NCBI GenBank assembly: GCA_003427395.1
Contig: BFEA01000024.1
Span: 2,586,421-2,624,852 of the forward strand
DNA: 38,432 nucleotides
Source: Chara braunii
Taxonomy: Eukaryota > Streptophyta > Charophyceae > Charales > Characeae
Direction: 5' to 3'
Shown: positions 1-11,110 of the stretch, one piece after another
Layout: every line of letters begins with the position of its first letter
Position numbering within the stretch: position 1 is the first letter of the stretch
Made by a program: the position numbers and the translations under genes
The notes under the pieces: model-generated
The model's database searches: none
Told to the model about the DNA's origin: nothing
Seen by the model: the letters and a program-made list of their open reading frames with translations, nothing else

Positions 1-240
1 TGAAAATCGAACACAGTCAAACCCTCACAGGTCAGAGCAGTCAGGCCACCTGAACTTATAGAACAGTCCGACCCTCCATGCAAAACTATAGCACTGAGTC
101 TCTCCAAACTTATGGGGACATCCCAGCCTCCAGAGCAATCAGACCCCCTAAACTTATAGAAGGGTCTGACGCTCCATGCAAACCAAAATAAACAAAGCAC
201 TGGGTCTCCCTAAACTTATGGGGACCTCCCATCCTTATTG
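1..240 (+). repeat. Hairpin motif cluster in copy A
   Basis: At least four short units share a core close to CTAAACTTATAGA or CAAACTTATGG, flanked by complementary arms. The clearest is 139-169: arms TCAGACCC and GGGTCTGA (8 perfect pairs) around a 15-base loop. Another is GGTCTCCC (203-210) with GGGGACC (220-226) around TAAACTTAT. Two more lie at about 37-72 and 94-126. The cluster continues as the much longer array 13390-14210 at copy B. Confidence 0.75.
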
Positions 241-987
241 ACCCAGTCAACCATTACGCAAAACAACCCACAATCCTGCCTTTCCCAGAAACAATTCCTT
301 TTAACAATCTGCTTTCATACAACCAACAAAGCTTGAAACTGAGTTTGAACGGACATTCCTTTACTTGGTCTGATTCAGTGTCCTGAAAGTCAAACAAAAG
401 TCAGAGTAAGGCTGCACACCATATACTAAGTCAGAGATGCAATGGAAAATACAGGTAGGGGTTATAGCTGGGTTTATAGAGGGAACAGAATGGTTACCTT
501 TTAATTCCCTGCCTCCATAACTCCTCCTGAGTTCCGGCAAAGCTCCCGCAATCGGTGGGATGACTCCCCAAAGAGTCTTGTTGCGGTCCTACGGGTTGCA
601 ATCCCACCTGCCGCCTTCCTCTCAGAACCAGTAGACTAGACTTAGAATAAGAAGGGCAGAAGTAGAGACATTAAGACCCTCAGATACCAGAGAGGTGCTC
701 TCAAACTTTCGCGAGAGGGCCTTGTTACCTTCCTTCGGCTGAGGGCCCAGCAATGCCGGCCAACCGACAGCTTGGTCAACGAAGCCAATCTCCCAAAGTA
801 GCCCTCTGCCAACCTCCCAAATCACAACACTAACCTCCCTTCCCAGGCTCAGTCACCCCTCTAAGTCCAGCCGCCGCTGCACAGCAAGCTGCAACAATCA
901 GCAATAGTTAGCGGCAGTATGCAATAGTGCGCAACAACGAACAGCAGGCAGCATCAGTATGCAGCTGCCAGCAGTCGGCCACAGCTC

Positions 988-1365
988 ATGCACATCCAAC
1001 AGAAGCAGCAGCTTGTGCACCGTACGTATCAGCAGTTCGTGCGGCCAGCAACAACTAGTAGCAGTTCCAACAGAGAGGCTCGAGCATACCGCACAGTCCG
1101 ACTAAGTCCGCCGCATCCGTTCACCCAAGTGATTGCCAATAGCACTGTTCTCACTGGTTTGAGTGCTAACGGCCCCGCAATGGCAGCCAGAATACGCAGT
1201 CGCCGGTCAATTTGCGGTCAGACCGTTGACAAACGGCACCCTGGCGAAGCGTCAAGTCACAGTGGTAATCCCCCCCACTTCTCTGTAACAAGGCTGCAGT
1301 CATGTGATCCCACCAGCCGCATTCAGCTCGTGAGGCACCCTGTAAATAAGCTCAGCAACCACTAA
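988..1365 (+). other. Open frame shared by both repeat copies, coding status doubtful
   Basis: An ATG-initiated frame of 125 codons in copy A corresponds to 14944-15477 in copy B. There it runs on to 177 codons because the copy A stop (TAA within CACTAAAG) is CGA in copy B. The predicted product is rich in Ser, Arg, Gln and Pro. I recognise no domain, membrane segment or signal peptide. The upstream DNA is full of GCAGCA-type simple repeats, which favour open frames by chance. I would not call it a gene without expression data. Confidence 0.15.
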
Positions 1366-2695
1366 AGTGGGCACGTAAAACACTGCCAGCTGAGTCACTG
1401 CGCGCAAGAACATGGTACTGCAGAGAACGACAACGACTATGGCAGCATCTACGGGTACAGGGATTCCAGTAACAGGTACTATGCACAGCTTGATCCTTGC
1501 TACTCTCAATCAATATGATGGGGCTTGTTCCAGTCAACTCGGTGAACCTGCATTCTTGCTCCACTTGACTGTCCTTCCTTCGTCAGATAGGAAGAGTAGC
1601 GTACTAGCCCACTGGTGAGGCTTCAACTAGTAGTTCACCTGCAGTCCCTCCATCCAAGTTGTGCAGTACTTTGACTAGCCAAGAAGTCTTCCGGCCCCGT
1701 GGCCCCCCTTCTTGCCGCTATAGCTAACGAGTCGTAGCGGCACGCTGGTCAACAGATAGGCCCCCGTGGTTGGCCTACAGCAGCCTCGCTTGTCTACGTA
1801 GGATGGACGCGAACTGAGCCCAAGATCTCGTGGATGCTACTTGGGTACTCACGCCACCCGGAGTTGGCCACTAAGTTCAACTCCGCATCTGCCGTTGTCC
1901 GACACTCAGCTTGAAACGGATCTGTCAATGGTGTATGGGTCGATATATGGCCAAGCTTACCCCGTCCCGTAGCCCCGACGCCATAGCTCACCCCTTTCTT
2001 TCGCTTCGTGTCCCCGATTTCCCGGTGACTACTCCCCCTCCCTCTTTTCAACAATCACAGGAATGAAGCCGCTTGAATCTCCCGCCAGATCCCCGACGGA
2101 TACACCTCCGTTCCTTCAGCTCTATGCGTCCGGTCGACCACCCACGAACTGTGAAAAATGAGAATGAATCTTCCACTAGAACGCGGAAAGGTACATTGGT
2201 ATCTTTCGGAACTCTCAACCCTCCCCCTCTCCGTATGCGGCCTAAGGTACGTCGCACAACCTCCCGCCTTCTCTCGTTGCTTTCCTCTCCCTCTGCTCCG
2301 TTGCTCCTCCTCTCTGCCGTAACGCCCAGTATGCGAGTGTATTTGGCCACTTGCTCCACTTGATTAAGTCAAAGTGAGGGGGGCTAAACGGCGAGGAGAA
2401 AAAGTTCTTAGATTGCAACGACGGGAAGGAAACCTTCCTCATGATCGAGAGAAGGTAAGGCACAGGGGATAAGCATCACCTCTAGGTGAGTAAGGAAAAA
2501 AGAAAAGAGGAAAAGAAAAAAAGAAACAAAGGGGGATGGATTTCTTCGCTAAAATCGGGTAGGTTCATTGTTGTTTTTCACAGCATCCTCCCAGACGCAG
2601 CTTCTTTATTAACAATCTCAAAAACTAACTACTAAACTCTAAATCTAACACTACCATTTGATTCGCCTCATTCCCAAACCCCAGTTTCGCATTTT

Positions 2696-3260
2696 ATCCC
2701 GCTCGAATCCATCGAGAATCGAGCGGGATTCAAAACTTTCACTCCCGCTATCATCCCTCCCGCCATAGTTCGACACCCCACCTTTTCTACTCACATCTTC
2801 ATCTACTAAATGTCTTCCGAATCCAACTTCGGATCTGGGGTCGCCCACCCCGAGAACCCCTGATTCAGGTCCTCCTCCGGCTGATTCCGTCCAAAAATGT
2901 GGGTTACACACTCCTCTCCTCTTCTTCCTTCCCTTTCGCCATGGTTGAGCGCAGTCTACCCTTCTTACTAACCTCTACCTACTCACTTCCAGACTAAACT
3001 AACGTGAGATTCGGGGTCGCCCACCCCGGAAACCCCTAGCTACACCTTTTCCTTGCCTGTTTTTGCCGAGGCTCGAGTAGTGTCCTCGATTTCCCTTTTC
3101 CTCCATACCCGCCATCACCAACAGCTCCGCGCACACCTTCTCTTCTCTATCTCTCTTCCTACTAACCTTTCACTAAATCTAATCCTACTAATAAGCTCTC
3201 CCTACCCCGAATCTTCAGAATCGCCTCTTCTCCCGCTCGATTCCGACGAGGATCGAGAGA
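2696..3260. repeat. Palindrome-rich tract inside the inverted segment
   Basis: A perfect stem is formed by ATCCCGCTCGA (2696-2706) and TCGAGCGGGAT (2719-2729) with a 12-base loop. Two copies of a smaller stem, GGGGT with ACCCC around CGCCC, lie at 2837-2851 and 3013-3027, each followed by a match to AACCCCT. A degenerate second CCCGCTCGA stem lies near 3232-3258. In copy B its counterpart (about 16924-16953) is better paired. The tract therefore looks like two diverged copies of a larger unit. Confidence 0.6.
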
Positions 3261-4375
3261 GCTAAGCTCTTTTTGCTGCGCCCCACCTACCTCCCCGCCA
3301 TCTCCAGTTTCGACCACATCTGGCTTGAAAACGAGCCAGATCCATCCGCCTTCTTGCCTCACTATCCGTCTGCACCACCTTTCCTTGCCTCACTCCCCGA
3401 CTCTACGGCTACGCAGCCACTTCGGCAATCGCCTTGCGCTGTCTGCCCGCCCGCTGCCCTGTTCTGCTTCTTCATTCGGTTTACACGTATCCGACGCCGC
3501 TGCCCCTCCTCTATGTCGGCCCTCCGTGCTCTACTCCCCAGCGCAAAGCTGCGCTCCAATGCCGACACCTTCACAGGTGCGGGCCGATACTGCCTATGGA
3601 GGCATTCACGAAAGCCGCAGGGAGTGTATAACAACTCACGTGCCGAACCCTTCAGTCCCTGGCGTCTCAGCGCTCGGTCCCACCGCTATGTGGTGGCGCT
3701 GCTCAACAGCCCGAGCTACCCTGGGGAAAACTTCGAAGAGGACCAGCTACTAGACGGTTCGATTAGTCTTTCGCCCCTATACCCAAGACCCGACAACTGG
3801 TCGACAACTGGTCGGCACGGCAGCGCTACTGCTGCCTTGCCATTGCCTCCTCCGCCCTCTTCCTTAAGGCAGGGCCTTCCACCTCTTCGGCCTTGCAACA
3901 GATAGGGCCCACCTTAGTTTCTCTCGACACCCCGCAAGGTCGCAAATGCGGGCCAGTTGCAAACCTAAGTGTGGCCTGGGTGAGGACGGGTCCGGTGCCA
4001 GCCTCGATAGTAGTAGCACATATTCAAGTGAGAACTTTGAAGTCCGAGGTGGGGCAGAGTCCCGCGGGCATACTTATGTCCAACCTCTCCACCGCGGACG
4101 GCAGGGAACAAACGGTACTCCTGCGGAAAAGGTCCCGCCACTCAAGTTTCTTCCGCCTTGTGGGCTAATCACCCACCGACTTGCATGCACGTTCGTATTC
4201 TCAAGAGGACGAAAGAGAGGAACTTTGCCAATCATGATATCCCGAGCACGCGGAATCCCAAAGGAGGTGCCCGCTCAAGGTCCTCGACTACCAAGACGGC
4301 CTCCAAATCCAACGTTATGTCCGAGTCAAGGGACGCCAGCCTCACCAGGGCATAAGAATAGAGCTAGTATGACAT

Positions 4376-4395
4376 CTAAATAATAAATTATTTAA
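4376..4395. promoter_or_regulatory. AT-rich palindrome with TATA-like sequence, copy A
   Basis: Inside otherwise GC-rich DNA, an AT-rich stretch begins with a near-perfect palindrome, CTAAATAAT and ATTATTTAA around AA. It is followed at about 4413-4425 by CATATAATAAAAAT. The copy B counterpart (15800-15819, inverted) is a perfect 9-bp-arm palindrome. It could be a promoter or polyadenylation element of the repeat, but only composition and symmetry support this. Confidence 0.3.
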
Positions 4396-5044
4396 AAAAA
4401 TTTAATCGTCAGCATATAATAAAAATCGAGAAAAAAAACAGGAGACCGCTAGCATCGTCCCAACGCCACTGATGACAAAACCAAGGGGGATAGCCCCGCC
4501 GGCCTCTCGCGCCACTCCAATGCTTCCGCGTCGTCGCCACTCGACCTCGATCCCTGAACCTCCTTGACGAAAATCCGATACTGTAACGAATAGCGCTAGG
4601 CCCAAGGCTGGGTCTAGCTCTGACGATAGCCTAAACAAGGGGATACCGTACGACGCGCCAATCTATCGAAACGTTCTAACCCCGCACATTGGCCTATTAA
4701 CCGTACTGTCGCCCGCCAGCCTCCGCGCCCACTGCGCGACTTATGCCGAAGCATGCCGCCGTCGACGTCGTCCTCCATATGCATGCGCAGGTCACAGGTA
4801 AACGCACCAATCAGAGAGCAAAACCTTTTTAATCCTAGTTCAATCAGGGATAAATCCGGCTGGCGATCACGCTGACTCTTCAATCATCAACAAAATAAAA
4901 GGATCACGCGCGCCTCAAATCCGCGTGCCCACACACTCCTTATTCTAGTCAACCATCAGCCACATACACAGCAGACACTGTCGCGACTCTCGCGGTATAC
5001 TCAAACCTTAAACTTATTTTTGTCACTTGCAAAACCCAGGGTGG

Positions 5045-5062
5045 ATACCCTTGTAAGGGTAT
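5045..5062. repeat. Terminal palindrome of copy A
   Basis: ATACCCTTGTAAGGGTAT has 8-bp perfect arms with a two-base centre and lies eight bases before the end of the repeat at 5070. It is conserved in copy B (18972-18989). Inverted symmetry close to an LTR end is the main sequence argument for placing the element edge here. Confidence 0.7.
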
Positions 5063-5070
5063 TCGCGCCA

Positions 5071-6179
5071 ATAGCTTACCGGACCAAGCGACGTCCCCGT
5101 CGCTTCGCCAAATCAGAAAGTTATAAAATCATCCACACTCCACATGCTGATGAAAAAGGAGTCAATCCAATTAGCCGACAAACATAGGGTAGAGGCCTCC
5201 ATCAAACCATGCCTTCACAACTATATGCTGCCAGTTTTCTAACCCGGGCCCCTGATCGCCCAGACATTAGGACACTAACAACATAAGTTCCAAAGACCTT
5301 CCCAATCGTCCTCTCCCCGGTCCTAGACAACCTTCGGTTTCTCGTTGGGTGTCCCTAGTCCTGGCCAAAACTAGGGACGCGGGCCTTAACCGAGACCTTT
5401 GAAGGCACTCTCGCCTTCCTTCTCATAAAATCTCTCGCAATCAAATACACATACGTATATATGTATATTTAATATTCACTCAGCTCTTTCTGCAGTCTAG
5501 TATAAAAAGGCTAGGTTTCCATCTTGGCCTACCATAGCCTAGCTGATCGGACCAGGACCACGGCCCACCGCATTGTTATTTAGCGGCAGTACCCACGTTG
5601 GTTACGCAACGATAGGTTTTCTCCTGATAATCATTCAAACAGGATTCCCCCAAAATTATCAACCTTCACTACCTCACGGAGTAATTTTCCTGGGGCTGGC
5701 AACTCCCCTTAAGCTCTTACCCCGCGGTCCCGCAGCTAGGTTGCGCCGGCTAGCAGCCATCCACTGGGGTTACGCCCTCGTGGCGCTAAACTTTTACCAT
5801 TAGCTTGGTCTTCTTCAATATGTCCCAGAACTAGCACAAGTGGTTAGACGGAGCGTCGCAAAACAAAATCACAGGCCCACTGCGCGATTACATAGGGGTC
5901 TGAAGGCATTTACCAGCCCTCCCACAAAACGGCATGGCATCCTTCGCACGCTCACAAACAAAATCACCGCTAGGTCCACAAGGCCGTGACCCCTAACTTG
6001 ATCAGAGCCAGCAGTCACTCATCCTGAGACATCTCTCGCCCTGCACTCATTGCGACCTTCTCAAACATTCCAAGCAAATGTGGCCCTTTTCGTCAGACTT
6101 TATCACTCATCAGACAACTTACCATGCCATAAATCCGTTTACCCACCTTTGAAGGTGAGTCTTCCAGCAATAAAACCAT
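5071..6179. other. Internal region, first part, no gene recognised
   Basis: This is DNA between the two repeat copies. It contains the TATA-like site at 5501, a 76-codon frame at 5573-5803 that resembles nothing I know, and a small palindrome (CACCTT/AAGGTG, 6144-6157). The bases just inside 5070 (ATAGCTTACCGGACC) do not look like a tRNA-complementary primer site. A weak resemblance to the Met-tRNA type site (GATCAGAGCCA, near 6000) is nearly 1 kb from the boundary and probably fortuitous. Confidence 0.4.
5501..5510 (+). promoter_or_regulatory. TATA-box-like sequence
   Basis: TATAAAAAGG stands out in a moderately AT-rich stretch after CTGCAGTCTAG. It is a good match to a plant TATA box and is followed by several hundred bases without a long frame. 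No transcript start can be proven. Confidence 0.3.
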
Positions 6180-6310
6180 CCCCCTTCCCAAAAATCTAAG
6201 GGGGTCTCATCATAAAACAGAACATCCCCTCCTCCAAAAATCCGAGGGGGTCTCATCATAACACACAACATCCCCTTCTCCAAAAATCAAGGGGGTCTCA
6301 TTATAGAACA
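6180..6310 (+). repeat. Three-unit hairpin tandem repeat
   Basis: Three units of about 46-47 bases contain a stem, the loop core CCAAAAATC (CCCAAAAATC in the first) and the tail GTCTCATYATA. The stems are CCCCCTT/AAGGGGG (6180-6186 with 6198-6204), CCCCTC/GAGGGG (6226-6231 with 6244-6249) and CCCCTT/AAGGGG (6272-6277 with 6289-6294). The T-to-C change in the middle unit is matched by A-to-G on the opposite arm, so pairing is kept. Confidence 0.8.
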
Positions 6311-7797
6311 AAACATCACTGAGAGACCATCTTATGGGTCCTCGTCACAATTTAACAATCAATAACCAGCATGGTAAGCATTCGAGTCTCAAGGATTCAT
6401 AAATCTTCTAAAAACTCTCACAATTTTTCACAAACAGACTGCCCTCCCTCCCCTTATACTATGCCCCATGAACTGCCCGTAAGCAGGTCGCACGAGTATA
6501 CCGAGGAGTAGACATTTTTACATAGCACACATTCATAAACATGAGGCGCACCCAAAACATCTCCCATACAAAGCCATCACACATCAGGATAAAGTTACAC
6601 AAGTGAGAGTGATAGTGATTGTCATAAACAAGGAATAGTCTCAGAAGTCTCCGCTCAATATACCCTCAGAGGTAGGACATCCTACCCAAAGAATCATAGC
6701 AAAAGGTAGTCTTGAGTTCGTACACAGTTGAACAGATCCCAACTTAAATCAACCCCGATATCACACAAATTTCATAACCTCTCCGGCCAGGGTCAAACTG
6801 AAACGGTCTTAATCATAAAACAGTCGTATCCCTCGACTCAGAGGAATCCAAGCAAACTCAAGACATACAAAAAATATCCAGAGGCGAAGAGGAAACACAC
6901 TAGGCCTCAATCAACAAAAAGCTTATAATTGTCTCGAATCAAACTGTTATACGTGCTTCCCTCTCATATACAAGCATATAAACGGATATACCCCCTCAAC
7001 TCAAGGCAATACCCTTAAAAATACGTATGTACAAAAATTAGGCAAGTACGACATTCAAAAAGTAAATCAAAGTCTCTAATCAGAGCATACTCTGCCCTCC
7101 AGACTATATTCCAAGATCATAAGCTCAATAAAATCTTTCCCTCGACAACTTATACACACATGACGCTCGCTCTCATACTTAAATCATACTCTAACCATTC
7201 TAGTCTTGAGTAGACATAAGAGTTTCTGATGCGATTCTCCAATTCGACCTGAAACCCTTTATGATACAACATATACACACAATACTATAAATACTTGCAC
7301 CCACATCTTCTAATTATTCGGTATATAGTCAGGGTCCTGCTGACTAAAATAAGGAGTTAGGATCACACAATCAATTAGCCTACTTTCCTAACTCCTATGT
7401 CCACGTATATACAACTGGACTTTATTAAAAGTGGCCCAAATGATCTAAGGTCAATTTCTGGTTGAAAGCGTCTCAAGTCTAGTGGTTAAGGCTAGTTTCC
7501 TTCTTTCACTATTGTACTCTCCCTAGCCTTACCCCTTTACCGTCTTTCATGTCATCCATACAGCAACATTCGAAATTTTAATCACCCTGCTTTACTTTTA
7601 GGGGTACTAAACAATATACAATTTACATAGACTGCTCTCAACGTTGGCCATAGACAGACAGTAATCATTGCTGCGAACGTCATTGACCCTCATCCCTTGT
7701 ACTACACAGTAAGACGGCCATAGACGAGCCCACGGGAGAAGCATTTAGCAGAATATCAGGACATTGCCTATCGTCCTGCCACTGCCCAAATTTCATC
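6311..7797. other. Internal region, AT-rich, no gene recognised
   Basis: A 1.5 kb stretch is rich in A and C on the plus strand, with no frame longer than about 66 codons and no retroelement protein motif that I can see. Near 6370-6500 it includes short pyrimidine runs. Nothing can be supported here beyond internal DNA of the repeat-bounded element. Confidence 0.4.
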
Positions 7798-8508
7798 TCA
7801 GTCTTGAGCTCTCTCATCAGGGTCATGGGATCTAGCATAAGCGTCAACCACGTTGACCATATTCATAAACCCATGACAAAAGGGTAAGAACCTTAGGTCT
7901 AAGTATAGGCCATAAATCATTTCGCACGTATAACGTTTATACCCCCATTCTTGTGCCTTCAAGGCGGCTTCTGCTGCAGCTTCTACCCTTGCATGTCCTC
8001 CAGAACACTTCTTTATGAGAAAATATGGCAGAACGACTCTTAACGGGGTTGAAGGAAGTGCAAACTCTTCAGCACACTTAACCTCTACATGGGTCTCCAC
8101 CTGCTCTTCTCCTTCACGGACCATGTCTCTCGCTCATTTGGCTGCAGCTGCTTCAGCTACCATCAGGGGTCTCGTAAGCAGACTCTCATGCCCCAATGCC
8201 AACTCAATCTCATGCAGGACCCAGAATGATGGCGGGGCGTATATGGTCACCCTCTCAATCGCACAATCCTGACCATCATTAAGTCCAGACTCGATCCAGG
8301 CGAAGATATCCATATCCATCTGTATGCCCCACCAATAAGAAATATGTTCCCGCTCTTTAACCCGTCTTGGCAATGACATCTCGAGTCCGCCTTCCCTTTC
8401 AGCTGGCAAGGCCATATTGGGATATTCCCTAGCGTAAGGCATCCTGAGTTGCCTTTGCTATGTCTGGGTTCTGCCCATCACAAACAAAAGTCCAACATAC
8501 GCCTTTCG
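7798..8508 (-). pseudogene. Decayed minus-strand reading frame, unknown protein
   Basis: On the minus strand one reading phase stays open for about 235 codons from near 8508 down to 7798 if two stops are ignored: TAG at 8458-8460 and TGA at 8134-8136. Both are one C-to-T transition from CAG and CGA. The downstream part starts with MVREGEEQ and the upstream part includes EHISYWWGIQMDMDIF. The product would be acidic to neutral, alanine-rich near the join, and soluble. I do not recognise a domain. Some plant Tat-lineage LTR elements carry an additional antisense frame between pol and the 3' LTR; position and strand here would fit that idea, but homology is not shown. It is the only extended frame between the repeat copies that looks protein-like. 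Confidence 0.45.
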
Positions 8509-9090
8509 TTATCATGCTGACAATCGCGTCCTACGATCTCAACTACTAAAGCCTTAACCTTAAATCACCTTTCACTAAAGTTTGTCAATTTCAACGCCTA
8601 GGACCATCCAACTCCGAAAAACTTACAATGGTAATATATCATAATAACTGTTCATTCACAGGTATCAAAAATATTTTATAATAATAATAACTCTTGGAAA
8701 ATGATATATCACTTTTTAGTAATTGACAAAAATAGTACTCGTAAAAATCAAATGCATCATACTCAGGCTAGTCAATCACTAGAACCATATACTTCCTCAT
8801 AATGATTGTCTATATCAGCAGGCATATCATATGATAGATATGTCATGATTAAAGATGGAATTGCCAACCAATAGCATTTTTAGACATAATAATAACAAGA
8901 ATATCACACTTTTACTCCGCAGCTTTGACAGAAGTATACTGTGGCGAGGGGCAGTGTAATCCTTTTTAGAATGGATAGCATCTCAAACCCATGAGCCCCG
9001 CTCAAGGATTAAGCCTCACTGCTGCTCCCTCCGATTCTAGCATTCATTCCTTGCAGACCTCTTTCGACAAGGTAAACAACCTCACCATAC
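8509..9090. other. AT-rich internal stretch without features
   Basis: The sequence has low GC, with ATA/AAT runs around 8640-8720. I see no frame or motif worth calling. It separates the decayed frame from the hairpin group that follows. Confidence 0.4.
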
Positions 9091-9096
9091 ACGCTT

Positions 9097-9504
9097 CGGG
9101 GTGGTGCAACCCCGTCCTATGCTGGTGAACCCACTTGTCACAAAGAAAGTTGGGGATTCACCCCCTACTTTCACGTGGCATGTAGTAGTTGCTTCCCTCA
9201 TAGACCAAAGCCTAACAAGTTCCAAACACTTTCCTCCTTTTCAGTAGTAATGTAGTTGTTTTATCATAGAAGATATGACAACAACACCCCACTATGAACC
9301 AGGAACATAATTCCGGCGTGGGTCTCACTACTACTTACAAGACAATCTATATCTTCTTCAAGGTCATCCTTCAGGGAAACAATAATATAGGATTGTCACC
9401 TTCCTTAGGGCCGGCCTTACACATCGACCGCTCTACAAGACAATATCTTATCCCAAGGAAGTTGTCACTCCATTCACCTCTGAATCCACATCAGACGTGG
9501 ATTC
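9097..9504 (+). repeat. Group of three separate stem-loops
   Basis: The first is CGGGGT/ACCCCG (9097-9102 with 9109-9114). The second pairs AAAGT and GGGG (9146-9150, 9152-9155) with CCCC and ACTTT (9161-9164, 9167-9171) across a small internal loop. The third is GAATCCAC/GTGGATTC (9482-9489 with 9497-9504), 8 perfect pairs. Near 9340-9450 ACAAGACAAT occurs twice (TTACAAGACAATCT and CTACAAGACAATAT). Confidence 0.6.
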
Positions 9505-10623
9505 TGTGTAATATCTCTACCCCTCCTTTGAAGAACAATCCAAACATATAACCTCATCAGTCAGTCATAAATCGATATTTGAATTTGAGACACTCATATA
9601 AATCCTCGCAGATCGATAGGTTCAAATCAGTACTTCAGATAAATAACATATGTGAATATTATAAAAAAGATTACCCATCAAACAAACTACATCAAGCATA
9701 TAGCCTCACATAAATAGACATAAAACAGGCTTATTCATAATAAAATCTGGCATATATGAATAAATTTAATATATAACTCAAAAGAATGTCCATGAGAAAA
9801 ATAGTCTCAAGTCCTTAGTTCGAGTTCCGTATAGGTTCAAGTGGATGGTCCAAACCTGAAAAGGTACAAGCGGAGGTCTAACATTATCTACATCTCATCG
9901 TCCTTGCGAAAGTAAATAAGATGACCTAATTGTAAGCCCCTTCACTGTCACTCTTACTGCCTCCCCGGTAAGATACCACTTTTGTAGACTAGATGTCATA
10001 CAAATCTATTATCTTTTATGGTTATATAGATTGATCAACCGCTTAGAATCCAGACTCAAACATCTAAGTCCATACTCATAACATCTTTCATCTTTCCTTA
10101 ACCTACCTCTCCTCAAAGCGCAACGTCCAACCTGACACTTAGGAGAGGATCTATACTTTCAACTCTTGGCAGAGGAATACTATCTCGCTCATCCTTAGCC
10201 TCCAACCACTCAAATGACTCTTATAGCAGTCAAAAGGGATACCTCATAGGGTCAACTCTCACAATAATCATGCTTAACCTTAGCCACGTCAAGCACGCAA
10301 AGCATCGTCCCAATCTGCCGGCCATCTGATAAGAAAAGTTATGAATTTCAGCTATCGTTATGCCAGTCAGGGCTCGTGAACACATAATCAAAACACTTAT
10401 CACTCTTGAGCCACTTATACAGCGTTAATCAAAACCAGATTGCGTCAATCAAAACGAAATCGCACATTCAACCCTCACTTCATGCTTTATCCAACACCAT
10501 CTGCAACCAACCATTTCATCTAAGTCAATCAATAAAGCAGAAACAATCATTCCGTCTGAGTCATCAACCTACCTCAAACCTAGGCTCGAACTTTAAGGAC
10601 TTCTTAGTCTAGCAACATCTCCA
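9505..10623. other. Internal stretch without recognised gene
   Basis: The sequence is AT-rich with only short frames (68 codons or fewer). A weak similarity to a Met-tRNA primer site in reverse orientation (AAGATACCAC near 9970) is too short to call. Nothing else can be supported. Confidence 0.4.
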
Positions 10624-11110
10624 ATGATAATCATAATATTAACAATTCGCTCATATAGTCTAACAAAAACTCATTGTTTGCCTATGTTCTCACTTCCAAT
10701 ACCCGGATGTCGTTCCACCAGGGACAACGTTAGGCAACCGTTATCCCCGACAACCGCGCCACCTGTCGAGCGCATCGGTCCAGCACCGCACCAGAAGGCA
10801 GCGCGGGACCCTCCCGGCCGCGTCACGCAGGAGTTGGTCTTTAAATCCTTCGTCGCGAATATACATGGAGCTTCCACAAAGCCGCTCCGGCTGAGTGCAC
10901 CAGCCATACCTCTCACGAGCCCCTACGACAGGATAGGGCCTACGCGAGGCACGACTTACCTCCACCTTACGGGAGTTGTCACCTTCCTTTGGTGGGCATA
11001 TCCCCGCCTAGCTACCAGTCCACAGTACGAAAGTTAATCGGTTGCAATCGCAAAGGTGGACCAGCCGAGGGCGTTTTCTCGTTCGTTGTAGCATAGGGGG
11101 TACGCGCGGT
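10624..11110. other. GC-rich island within the internal region
   Basis: From about 10690 the composition switches sharply to GC-rich and CpG-containing DNA, unlike both flanks. A 137-codon plus frame (10624-11037) and overlapping minus frames exist, but several phases are open at once and no domain is recognisable. It may be a fragment of another element or a conserved untranslated region of the host element. Confidence 0.3.

Larger units (their letters stand above)
1703..4540. repeat. Copy A orientation of the inverted segment
   Basis: This 2.8 kb block has the opposite orientation in copy B (15659-18470). Its ends carry GTGGC (about 1699-1703) and GCCAC (4536-4540), which are inverse complements and could have served as microhomology. 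The block is C-rich on the plus strand and contains several short palindromes (2696-2729, 2837-2851, 3012-3028). It has many overlapping open frames in several phases, which I read as a composition effect and not as genes. Confidence 0.8.
1..5070. repeat. Copy A of ~5 kb direct repeat, candidate long LTR
   Basis: This segment recurs at 13987-18997 in the same overall order. Position 1 aligns with 13987 and position 5070 with 18997. By eye the copies agree at roughly 95 %, with small indels; one of about 29 bases lies near 726-755 and is missing from copy B. The right end reads ..GGGTATTCGCGCCA in both copies and similarity stops right after it, which fits an LTR ending in CA (TG on the other strand). 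The left end is cut by the window, so the true length is unknown. No long conserved protein is evident. Very long LTRs are known in plant Ty3/gypsy elements such as the Ogre/Tat lineage; assignment to that lineage is inference. I could not find a convincing primer-binding site just inside 5070. A segmental duplication is the alternative. Confidence 0.7.

Noticed and set aside
3273-3905. 210-codon plus frame, Pro/Ser/Arg-rich
   Set aside because: In the copy B counterpart the frame is broken up and different phases are open. No domain is visible and the DNA is C-rich with few stops in any phase.
3946-4383. 145-codon frame conserved in both repeat copies (partner 15811-16248, minus)
   Set aside because: The copies differ by many non-synonymous changes and by blocks that look like compensated frameshifts, and several other phases are open in the same DNA. 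This looks like composition, not a gene.
5999-6014. GATCAGAGCCA as a Met-tRNA primer-binding site
   Set aside because: It lacks the TGGTA start and lies over 900 bases from the end of copy A, where a primer site should be within a few bases.
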